From contig JACCGJ010001344.1 of assembly GCA_013407085.1 (NCBI GenBank), forward strand, positions 29,927 to 93,926: DNA of 64,000 bases. The letters are read 5' to 3'. The notes below the pieces were generated by a model. The model made no database searches. It was given only the letters and a program-made list of their open reading frames with translations, and was not told the DNA's origin. This DNA is from Atriophallophorus winterbourni (lineage: Eukaryota > Platyhelminthes > Trematoda > Plagiorchiida > Microphallidae). Positions within the stretch are counted from its first letter, which is position 1. Each line of letters starts with the position of its first letter. Position numbers and translations under genes: made by a program. Shown here one piece after another: positions 1 through 11,100 of this stretch.

Positions 1-1220
1 GTGCAGATATACCACATTAACCAATTCTAGCTAATGGAATCAGTCATAAGCTCTGACATTATGGACGCCAGTAGCACGTTAAGAAATTAAAAAATCTCAA
101 GAGTTGTTGCTGTTGGATGTCGATAGTTGGCCGTTACTGTCACTAGTAATGCAACAAAAACCTAACGTGCGTGGTACATACTTAAAAATAAACATCCGGT
201 TGGAAAATTGACCACACGAAGTTTCTTTACTTTCAGTTATCCACGTGAACTTGCTCGCATTCGTGGTAAGGAAATCGATATCTATCGAGCTAAGAGATAA
301 ATGAAGGACTCATGTTTGCTCTTTTGGACTTGAAGCTAGTAAACATACTCATTAATAAGACTTCGGCTGGGAATTTAATTTCGGTCGAAAATTTCTCTCA
401 TCCTACCATACCAAAAAGTATAGGACCACATTGAGTACCTCAGTCACGGTTGCTCTTTGTGCAACTACCGATAAAAGATGGAAAACGATAGCGGAAAATA
501 TGCGGAACGCCACAATATCAGCCTGTGGAGCTGCATAATCATCCATAAGGTCCCGCTTGATTTCACAGCACTTAACTGAAATGCTTCAGCGGTGACGCAA
601 AATAGCTATCGGTCCCGAAAATAAAAGAGAGTGTGCACGCGTAAGGTTCCAAGGTTGTTATGGCAGGAGCCGTTTAGGAAAAAGCACCCAATTCTAAAAA
701 TGTTATAATGACACGTGTCTAATATAGCCACTGACAATCAATTTTAGCTCCTGGCATGCTTGCGTAGTTTCATGTCACTTGGCGGAAGTGCCTTGACGTA
801 CAGAAGGGTTGATTGGTGCCTTAAAAACAGCTTGTTTCGGGCAGGTGGAGATCGTAAGTTATGTAGGCGGTCCACCTAAGGAAATGGAAACCCCTATCTC
901 AAACCCTTAATTGCCTTGTGGCTGTATACACTCATGGGAAAGGCTTCATGAGGCAACCCCGATGAAAATTCAGCAGTTGTATTCAACTTTGTCCTGGCAA
1001 CTCCTGCACCGAAATCATTGTCCAAACGTATCAGCATAGCTGTTATCTCTGATTCCAATGGTGTTGTGGAGATTGAGCACTTGCGGCATTGGCAAACAGT
1101 AGTTCTCCATATTGAAATGCCCTGGCGTACATCTCTGCGCACCCATGGAGAGAACACTACAGTTTGCTTCTGTTTGTAACAACAGGGGAAGGAGAATATA
1201 CCGGTAAAATGTATGGCTCA
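1..1220. other. No recognisable feature
   Basis: AT-rich sequence downstream of ATG13. Only short ORFs with no family motif are present, and no repeat family seen elsewhere in the window was recognised here. Confidence 0.5.
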
Positions 1221-1224
1221 GCTG

Positions 1225-1375
1225 ACTAAGAGCTCGGCGCTTATAATATTGTATCGCTTGGTTCTTTGTGCAGTTTCTGACTGACATCACCTAGCCTGGA
1301 TCAGGCTTGTGCTTACCGTCATTAGGATGGTGAACAGTTTTCATTCGCTACACCTGTTACAAATACCGCCTGTCA
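1225..1375 (+). repeat. Dispersed repeat, inverted partner of 5378-5525
   Basis: The reverse complement of this segment matches 5378-5525 over about 150 bp: the GGCGGTATTTGTAACAG start, a GAAAACTGTTCA stretch, and CAAGCCTGATCCAGG. The last part is the Rep1 signature, but the shared sequence runs beyond Rep1 on one side. It is either a longer Rep1 variant or an inverted segmental copy. Confidence 0.6.
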
Positions 1376-1949
1376 CGTTATTAACCATTACGAACAATTT
1401 TTCTGATTTGGTTTCAATGCCAGAGTTGGTGCAGATCACAAGTCTTGGCAAAACTGTCTAGGAATGTTCGGAGTAGGTAGAATAAACAAGGAAAATGGAC
1501 AATGCCTTTTGTAACGATACACAGTCTAGTCTTTGTCGCCAATACATTCTTTGAAAGCAACAGCATAAAGTCACTTGGAAGCATCCACAACCAAAGTATT
1601 GGCGTCAGCTTGATGTTATCCTCGTTAAGCGCTCTAATATGAAAACGAATTCCTCACAAGATCCTAGCAAAGCGCAGACTGCAACACTGACATTTCACTG
1701 AATTTTCGCCAGATTACGTTTCACCGCGCCAAATTGAGTGTTAAGCCAAGGATAGTCGTCACTCGTATATGCGAACCTAATTTAAACAACTCTTGACAAC
1801 AAAAGAACTTCACCGGGATCAGCTTGTGAATACTGGAATCGCTCTTTTCACATATGGTCCGAAGAAAGAAAAACGAGCAACTGGCTCGAAGCCAAAGCTT
1901 CTGTGATGATTACTATCTTGGACGAGAAACGGTCAGCTTTTTGAAGTTC

Positions 1950-2760
1950 AACCGAATGAAGTCAACGGCCATCTTTTTAGACTTTAAAGGGCGTTTGACT
2001 TGGTACATCGGAATGTCTTGTTTAACACCGTGCTATGCGAAGGCATTCCACAAAAAAACTATCCAACATCACGCGTGTGCTTTAAGCTCATATATCTGGA
2101 TGCGTCAGGGCTTTCGCATAATGTTGCTGACATGGCGTCCGGTTTCTACTTTTGCATAAGATTTCGTAATTGATACCATTATGTAATTCTGCAGCGATGG
2201 AACCCCGAAATTTTAATTTCACCTCGCTTCAGGTGACAAGCTTCGCGACTTTGACTGTGCTGATAATATTGTACTGCCTTTCGTCTCGTAGACATATACG
2301 CAGCCCATACTAAACAAACCAGCTAGTATTGTACCACAAGTTGTAATGCGTTTCGCACCCTCTCCATGCAGTGTTATGCTACAGGACCGATTGATCAAAC
2401 AACACGTTATTACTTAAAAATCAGGATCTTGAAACTGTAAATCGTAGATCAATAATTCTGCATCGTTAGACGAGGTTTTGACTCCAAGGTCACGTCTTAT
2501 GTCAGAACGAATTGTCTCTATTACTTAAACTGGACAGTGACAGTACGCGCTGTTTTACTCTATGGGTGCGAAACTTGGACCTTACGTAAAGAGCACATTC
2601 TGAGTTTCCGCGGTATTTTGACAATTTAGTTGTTACCGTCGCATACTCAACGATGCTCTCTGTAATAAGCTTTTCGGTAGTAATGTTGATATAGAGAATC
2701 AGATCCATTCTTCTTAAAGCGGAATTCGCTAAGCACGTGGTTCCGACCAAGATGTCAGAT
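1950..2760 (+). pseudogene. Decayed RTE-like non-LTR reverse transcriptase
   Basis: With frame changes and stops, this stretch still reads as the reverse transcriptase of the large invertebrate endonuclease-RT group. Visible pieces are STAIFLDFKG (the palm block that normally continues AFDSV) near 1960, GDKLRDFDCADNIVLPF (the YADD region, degraded) at about 2231-2280, VRAVLLYGCETWTLRKEHI at 2540-2600, and a C-terminal CRRILNDALCNKLFG-like piece near 2640-2720. LLYGCETW is diagnostic of this group. No intact frame remains, so it is a fossil. Confidence 0.75.
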
Positions 2761-2769
2761 ACGTAGGAT

Positions 2770-3845
2770 AATTTTCATTCCTTCCAATTATTGTTTGGCT
2801 CAAACATTATGTTCAAACGCAGCAACTAAAATTCACCAAATAAATAATCAATTGTTCGCAATGATTGACGCCAGTATATTAACATGGAATTGAGGTTAAA
2901 TCCAACGCGCAACTACTACTAAAGTTTCTTATTATCATTGCGCTACACATTCCGAGACCAGTTCATCAAACCAGAAACAGTCGTGTTCATGACACAATAA
3001 CCAACTTCTTAAATTCCTCGGTATCATAGGGCGCAAAGCAAAATGCCGGCAAGAATATCCCATTTTCGGTAGAACACGACAAGAGAGGATTAGTCAGTAA
3101 TTAAACGATACACACATGCTGTTGACAAATGCATGGTGAACATGGGAGTGGTTTTTGCTGTGTACCAGTGTGGAGCGCCTATCAGACCACGAAACCAGCT
3201 TGTCAAGTGTCAAACTGTCAGCGCGAAATTTTATTGGCGCATTATCCTGCCCCCACCCCTCGTTTTCAGGGTCAGATAGATGAAGCGATAGTGCGGGATG
3301 TTATCGATGCAGCTCGCGTAACATTACCAAACGCCACATAGTTCAACATTTCCAAATGGCAGTGACACAGTCTGGAATCGAAAGTATTTGAAGAAGCGGG
3401 TGAACTTCAAGTGTAAACCACAAACGGTTGGCAAGCTTATCAATGTGATATTTTCTTTCATAATTCCAAGTGTAAGCGTTCGATTCAAAACACCACCGGT
3501 AAATGTTACAGAAACACGCGACTAAGATCAGATGAAAGTTGAGTCACCTTAACTACGAGGCGGAATGATGAAGTGTTCATATCACAAAATCACAGCAGAC
3601 AATAATATTATCAATGAAAGACAAAAGGTAGCACGAAAGAAAACATTTATATTAACAAAACATTTAAAATAATAAAACATGAAGCTCCAAGTCAGATCGG
3701 AGCATATGCCATCAATTGGTATTTAAGATCCAGACGTCAGTAGGCGTGAGCGTTGAATCGTGCGGATCGGATGTCAAGCCCGTGCCTACCAACGGAAGCT
3801 CCATTTGTAGTCAGAACCTTGTCTAATAGCCTGCCGTATGGCATA
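2770..3845. other. No recognisable feature
   Basis: A 70-codon ORF at 3129-3341 has no recognisable motif. No repeat family could be assigned. Confidence 0.4.
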
Positions 3846-3851
3846 GTATGA

Positions 3852-3955
3852 TGGTATGAAAGCACAAGTCTGATCCAGGCAAAGTGCCGCGCAGTTATAG
3901 ACTGCACGGGGCTAAGATACTCTCAGGTTGCCCAGGCCTAGACAGATGAGGAAGA
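3852..3955 (-). repeat. Rep1 SINE-like repeat, 5'-truncated copy
   Basis: This has the signature CACAAGTCTGATCCAGGC, then GTGCCGC, then GGTTGCCCAGGCCTAGACAG, and it stops at the point where many copies are truncated. The sense strand is inferred from the (ATAC)n tail seen in other copies. Confidence 0.8.
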
Positions 3956-4367
3956 AAAAACAACAGGCAATGGCTGCCGTGCCTATTGGTGATTGCTTAA
4001 AAAGGAACCACTGGTAAATGTTTCACGTTGTTTATATTGGACCAAAATCACTGGCGACAACATTTATATAATCAATCTGGATGGGAAATATAGCTAACAT
4101 AGTAGAACTGTGGTCCAGACAAGTGAATCAGTTTGATAAGCTGCATAAAGCCGCAGTACTGCCAGCTTATGCAGGCCAACATGCTCACATATGAAAACGG
4201 TCAGCATTGGAACTGCGAGATTAAAACGACCATTTGACTGGAGATGATTACGATTATGAACACTACTAAATAGTGCGGAAATGCGATTTCAAATCCCGCG
4301 GCGTGCATTGAACCTCACCTATTGAAAAGATAAGCTAAACATCAGTCCAGATTATGGAGATGCGCGG

Positions 4368-4430
4368 TTGTATGAAAGCACAAGCTGGATCCTGGCAAAG
4401 TGCCGCACAATCATAGACTGTAGATTATGA
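4368..4430 (-). repeat. Rep1 fragment
   Basis: This carries GTATGAAAGCACAAGC and GGCAAAGTGCCGCACAATCA, only the 3'-terminal part of Rep1. It lies in the 3' flank of ATG13. Confidence 0.7.
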
Positions 4431-4716
4431 AGATGATCATAGATACATAAACGGAGTAAGAGGATTTGAGGACCACGTCCCATTTTGATTAAGATCTTTA
4501 CAGTTGCATTAAGCTTTGGAAATGTAGTTGGGTTTGTGAATGGCAAAAACCGTTACATATGTGGTTACATGTCCTGACAAGTAGCCGTTGGGTTTACATG
4601 TGGCGTGCCAGTACGTGCTTTCACAAATCATAACGATGAACAACGAGTGCCATTGATTGATTCAATAACCTTTTTGTACAGTGTACTATGTAATCATGAG
4701 AAGTGATCATCAACGT

Positions 4717-5160
4717 TCAAACATCAGAAAGAAAGGAATCCGGGGGACAAAAAACGGCTAAAAAATCATCAAATTCTTTCAAAATTTTCTCATGACGCTC
4801 CAGCTCATCGCTTAGTGCATCCCCGTCGAACAGCGAAGACTGAGCAGCTCCCGCGTTGCTCATGGTTTTCGAAGGGACTTGAAATAAATCCAAATTCGCG
4901 TTCTCACGAAGCTCCGCGAACAAATTGGTCAAACGATCTCCGCTGACACCCACCGTGCTGAACGGTAGTTGCAACGGCGTACCGGTTTGATCACCCAATC
5001 TCACCTGTCCGTCCACATTCAATCTATCCGAATGCGGGTTACGAGGATGCGTTGCGTCGAGGTTATTCGCGTCCAGTTCCAAATCGGAATCGCTCTCGTA
5101 CAAATCATCGTCGGCTAGTACGTCGCCAGTATCCTCGTCCGAACATTCGCCAGGCCAACC
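4717..5160 (-). CDS. ATG13: ATG13 last exon (acidic stretch and conserved C-terminus)
   Basis: This exon follows a pyrimidine-rich acceptor ending AAAAG. It encodes an acidic run (ECSDEDTGDVLADDDLYESD), a linker, and LSDELERHEKILKEFDDFL before the stop at 4719-4717. The C-terminal motif is a clear match to the ATG13 signature LPEKLAVHEKNVREFDAFV. The local GC content is higher than in the flanking introns. Confidence 0.88.
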   Translation of the reverse strand, partial: GWPGECSDEDTGDVLADDDLYESDSDLELDANNLDATHPRNPHSDRLNVDGQVRLGDQTGTPLQLPFSTVGVSGDRLTNLFAELRENANLDLFQVPSKTMSNAGAAQSSLFDGDALSDELERHEKILKEFDDFLAVFCPPDSFLSDV

Positions 5161-8100
5161 CTTTTATCAACGTCAAGAAGAGATTTGAATAGCAGGAGGT
5201 GTATGTGAGAAAGTCCATAGAAAGCAGGCCGTCATGTTAGATAGAATATGGACACAGGTTAACGGGAATGTATAAACTTTGAAGTAGAAATGCCAGATGA
5301 TGATTGAATTGAAATTCAAGAGTCACTTGATTGGCATGCTTGAAGGTAGTTTAATCATAATGATTAATAAAGTGATAGGCGGTATTTGTAACAGATGTAG
5401 CGAGTGAAAACTGTTCATCACCATCCTAGTGACGGTACGAAAGCATCAGCCTGATCCAGGTTAAGTGTTGTCAGTCATAGACTGCAAGGAGACCCCAGCG
5501 ATACAATATTGTAAGCCCTTAACCCTTGACTGCCTGAATTATTTTACAAGCGTCACCTCACTTTCGAAGTTTGTTGACAACTGGCGCGCCGCATGGCTCA
5601 GCCGTCTCAAACGCGTATCAAACGAAAGCAGAACGTGTGCCGAATCCGATACTTCCGGCATACGCATTTGATCTGTCTAATTTATCTATCATAAACCTTT
5701 AAATTTTGTGTACCGAATTTGACCCATTCGACCGTTAAGGGTTAACATTGAATTCATTTATAGACTGAAGAAATTGACACGGAAAACGACACTGCGACAC
5801 GCGTTTCAAACTGCGGTGATACAAATCAGCCCGATCGGTTAAGAAAACGCCAAATGTAAACCGTGTGTTTATTTTACGAACGAATTCAATAACTTAATGT
5901 GCACTAATAGGTGCACTGATTTGTATTTGATGGACAACCAATTGTAGAATGAAACGGTTTCATGTTTAATTATTACCCGAATGGATAAAAAGTAATTGAT
6001 GTTCGATCGATAGAGTTAATAAAAGACCTAAAACATTGGCAGCAGGCCGGATGCTCCCAACTGATTCAACGAAGATTCAAGCAGTGTGACTATTAAAGGT
6101 GGATTTATCACTGGTTAAAGTCATTGATAAAAACGGATAATTACATATGTAGATTGGATGGATTGATAAACAGTTGGAAAGCTGAAAATGATGCGGAAAA
6201 GTCCAACGCCGACCGTATTAAATGAGACTGCATGTTTGCTATACGGTGATCCTTCGTTTATCAGAACCAAAGGTGATAACTGAAATCCGCGGTATACTAT
6301 TTGAAGGTTCTTTAAGCCCTCACACACTTATACACGACACAAACCTTTCCCATTACCTTGATAACCAATCCCAACCTGCTTTGTGCATGTACAGTACAGT
6401 ACAGTTCTGAATTGTTGTACGCTAGTGGTACGACTCAATGGTGTATGTTTGTATAAAATCACAAGCAAAGTGCGGCACAGTCATAAACTACACGTGTGAT
6501 AACATATTGCCAGGTTACCCAGGTCTAGACAGATATGAGAAATGAAAATAAAATAGAAGTAGCGCATTACACAAACACTGCCCAATTGTACATCGTGTAT
6601 CGATCGTGGAAACAACAGGGAATAATAATATTCAAATCAAGAGGGTGTTGTGTGCTCTCAGATAGCAGAATAACGGCATTGGATGAGAGGACATTGACGT
6701 GTCAATGTTCCCATCCGGTACGATACCTGTTCTGAATCATCATAGAGCACACCCATGTTTAAACAATTGAATACCACTCACCATAGGAGGATAGCGGATA
6801 TTGAGGAGCATGGGGTGCGCGTCTTCTTGCTCACCCTGGGGATCGTCGCATTCAGTTTCGGCAAATGCAGGTCGGACGGGACTGTAGGAAACCGAGGGTA
6901 ATCAAAGTGAGCAATCACAAGTCGATCAACCATAAAACAAATGACCTCTCGTTCCACCGCTCGACTCAGAATAATAAAATCGTAATTAGCTCTACGCACG
7001 ATGGGTTAAATGGTGAAACACTACGACGTAGTATAGCGAGGTTACCGGCTACAATCGTCGAAATATCATTCGACTAAGAGAAATTCTTTGACAGTTACGC
7101 GAATATAGGTACGGATGTGGTATGCGGATAGAATGCTTCTGGAATGCGAAAATAACACCGTTCTAAATTGATGTGACATTAGAACTTAGCTATATGAGAC
7201 GTTCATTCCTTTCCAGTGTATCCACGTCTGGCTAGTTTGAAAGTATCACAGATTACAAAAATACTCAATGACACGAATTCCGATTACATTTTCCATCATT
7301 CTGTCTGGGCCTGGGAAACCTGAAAGAACCTTAGCGCATGTGCAGTCGATGACTGTGCGGCACTTTGCCTGGATCATGCTTGTGATTTAATATATACATA
7401 CATTCCCTGCTGCCTTGCATGTCGCACTTGGTTGTGCAAAGGCTAGAGAAGCTGACTCAAATAAACGCCGAGTGGTGCTGGGGACGCCGCTTTGTACCCA
7501 AATTCCCAAGAATCTTCATTGAAGCCGACTCATCCTCCAGGAGGAGATAGTCGCACAAAACAAACAAAAAACATAAATACAAACAAACAAACATACATAC
7601 AAAAATATATATTTCGATCACACAACACACGACCGGTTTCGCACAGTTTGCCCTCATCAGGATGTACATGCGCTTCAAACAGTGGAGGAACGGTAAACAA
7701 ATAGCGCTTGTATGCCACTGTTGGATAAGGTTCGTACGACCCATCACATGTAGATGGGGTCAAGCACATAGTCATGAACAAAGATACTCATTTGCATGTT
7801 TCCATTAGGAAACATTACAGCGTCTCAATTAACCATCAAATTGCAAGTTCAAACCTTGGTTGGCATTTCTCCACTGTTTCAAGGCATGCGGGTCGTGTGG
7901 TGTGTTTCATGGAAATGCATGCAAATGAGTATTTTTGTTCAGGACCATGGGTTTAACCACATTAACATGTGTTTTGACGCATGTGATTGAACAGGTTGGT
8001 TGTGCAAACCTTACCCAACAGTGACTTACAAGTACAACTTGTTTATCTCAGCTTACGTTTCATGTTGCATGTTTGTGATTTTGTAACAACACTGAAATAA

Positions 8101-11100
8101 TCAAGCCGTCGAAACATACCGAAATTCAGCCAATAATATTTCGCGCCATTATAAATACAAAGAAATTACGAGGTGAACCAATGAAAGGCGTGTATCTATC
8201 ATATCACAAGCCCGATCCAGGCAAAGTGCCGCGCAGTCAAAGACTACACGTGGGCTAAGATACTCCCAGGTTGTCCAGGCCTAGACAGATATGGGAAAGG
8301 GAAATAGCAACGGCAATGAGACTCCAGCGTGTATTCGCATGCAGCTCACTACCGGTGGCAAAACAATTTAGCATGGCGTTAGCTGCACAACACAGAAATG
8401 CTGTACGATTGCACATCTGAAGAGTAAATAAAGTAAAAGAGTAAAGCAAGTCATCTGAATTGTTGCAACTTGCAGGTGGTGCCCAAAATGTGCACTTAAC
8501 GGTCGAATTGAAGACTACACACATCAGCGAGGGGGTAATGCCGATTGCACCAGTGTGACCGAAGAACGAAAACTACAAGGGTTGGATATGGAACTTTTGG
8601 ATACAAAAGCGTGAAGAGACGCAAGTTTACCAAACGTAGCATTGGCGATGCAAACCTCTGCCATCAGTTTGTCTTGTGAACGCGCTATCTCACAGATGAA
8701 ACAAGGCAATCAATACTACTTTGACGCAATAACTGTAATGCGGGATACTAATGGGTGGCCTAGCGTCCGGCGTGAATAAAGGCACTGTATTGACTAGAGA
8801 GGGACTCGTGCTACCATACAATGGATGTAAGGTATCGAAAACTTTGTCAATAATGCACAGGGTAGCCGAAGTAGCAAAAAGACGGAAAAACGACTCTGAA
8901 CTACTCTGTTTTCAAGCAGTATCACACGCAGTTTCAATGAGGAATGGAGCATAGATGGGATTATGTGCAACGCTTTTGTGCTGAATAGAAAATGTTGTGC
9001 AGCATATGTCGTCATTGAGTAACAAATAATGAAATGTCATTATTTTTTTCAAATTCAATATATGTACAATCTGAAATGATCTCAGTCGATTACAGACACA
9101 CACTTCACAATGGTGTAACAGGTTTCTCTAAAACGTGAAAACGTTAAAATCGCGACGCCAAAGACATTAACAAAAATCGCATTGACAAACGCGAATGTTC
9201 GACCGCGTATTGTTGGCGAACCTTTCGAATGCGACCGAGATCGATTGTTGTATGACAAGAAGCGGTTATTTACTTAAAATGACACTGTGAATCGGCGAGT
9301 TGATGAATTGCAATCGAAAAAATAAACACACTGCTTGATATTGAAAATTGATAAGTAAATGCTGAACAACGAGGTCAACAATAACAGTGGTCAGACAAGG
9401 ACGAAGCAATTGATGTACAGCATGACAAAAGATCTACCCTCTACTTGTTTAAACGTCAATTGTGGGAAAAGAATGAATCAATTTCAGTGACCACGAAAAA
9501 AACAATTACGTTTACACTAAAAATTATCATCCAAATACGATACAGGGGCCTTGTAGGAAATAGAAGTTGAATGGAATGAAAGCAAGATTAAGTCGGGCGC
9601 TTTACACTTGACAAAGTCTCGAAATGTATAAAATCACCAGTCAGATCCAGGAAGAGTCATAGATTGCACATGGGCTAAGATAATTTCAGGTTGCACAACC
9701 TAAGATAGATCAAACAAATTAAAATTAAGACTTAAATGGTCGTAGCAAATCGATTTGTTGAGGCTCATAAGGAACGGAAAACGCACCATTTTCGCTTGTT
9801 TATATTTTACAAGGCAAACACCCGATGATAACGGATAAGATGCTAGAATTCACGTTTTGGTGATAAATTAGTCTCGCTTAAACAAAATATTTCACAGTAT
9901 GAAAACGATAAAATGCATACAAAATTAGATTTTGAAGACATTGTTGGGTAAACATTATACGTTTTCCTGTCATGGTACTGAACTGAATCGCGTATTTAAA
10001 GTAAAGTCTCACTACAGCAAAATGCTGGACTGTATTATTTATACGTTGAGTTGGATTGTGTCGGAAAAACAAATCGTCAGGACCGATTGCATCCAATCGC
10101 CAATTACCGACCGGTAATCATGGCCAACAATGGCGCGATCCCTTCTGGCAAGTCAGAATGTAGCAGAATGAAACTGGATGATCAGAATTATGGAGATGAC
10201 AACAAAAACTAAATCCTACGGAAAAAAACTAAGCAGAAAACCGCTTCTGGGCAAACACAAGGCCAGTAATGACCGGGTGATTCATCCAATGTCATCAAAA
10301 TACACGGCACTATGGAGTGGACGCAAAGTGCTCATTTATTCCGGAAACAGATTAGTATGTCAGCGATGATGAGCAAAGGTATTGTCACGAAAACAGAGGA
10401 AAGCGAGCAGCTCACGGCGCTGAGGCCTCAAACAAATCGGTGACGTGCACGCACGCATTCACACGATCGAGCAATGAGTTGACCCAGTTTACAGCGCAGC
10501 GATATTTGTCGACTAAATTAATTCAAATGCCGACACAACAAGGAGCTATTAAGCATGGAAAAATTTGACAACAACGACATCAATGGCAGCAAAGTGTTGC
10601 CGCTTTAATTATAAGTGAATCGTTTTAACAATCGAAAACGATTCCGAAAATTTGGAGGTAAAAATGTCGCCTACTCGAAATGCGGAAAGTCGAGAGGCGA
10701 ACATCCCGCGGTCGAAATCTACCGACATGATCAGTGCCGCTATCTATATAAACTGTCACGGACTTAAATAATTAGTTTAGGTCGTTGCAGATGCACTGCC
10801 AGATTGTTTCCTGACTCCAGGTTTGTGCTGCTCAACAAGATTCATAGTCATCACTATAATATACAGACCGCGAAACAGTAGACCCAACGAATGGGTAATT
10901 GTGCCAGTACTTGTGTGCTAATTTGATTAGGCACTCGTAGTGAGATGCATGCGAAAACACGCTGGAGTCTTACTGCCATTTCGATTTTCATTCTCGAATC
11001 TGTCTAGACCTGGGTAACCTGACAATAGCCCAGCCTGGATCAGGCTTGCGATTTCATACACACATAATTCGGTGCCGCACTGTGCCAAATACATTAACCT

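Noticed and set aside
1900..1940. TGTGATGA ... GAGAAACGGTC as another hammerhead
   Set aside because: The first core base is wrong, there is no pairing for stem II or stem I, and the bases border an RTE-like RT remnant.
3129..3341. 70-codon plus-strand ORF
   Set aside because: No motif, no splice context, and a length expected by chance.
8524..8709. Minus-strand ORF as an extra ATG13 exon
   Set aside because: A phase-compatible piece exists (about 8685-8630) but its donor is weak and the peptide has no likeness to ATG13. The gene model is complete without it.
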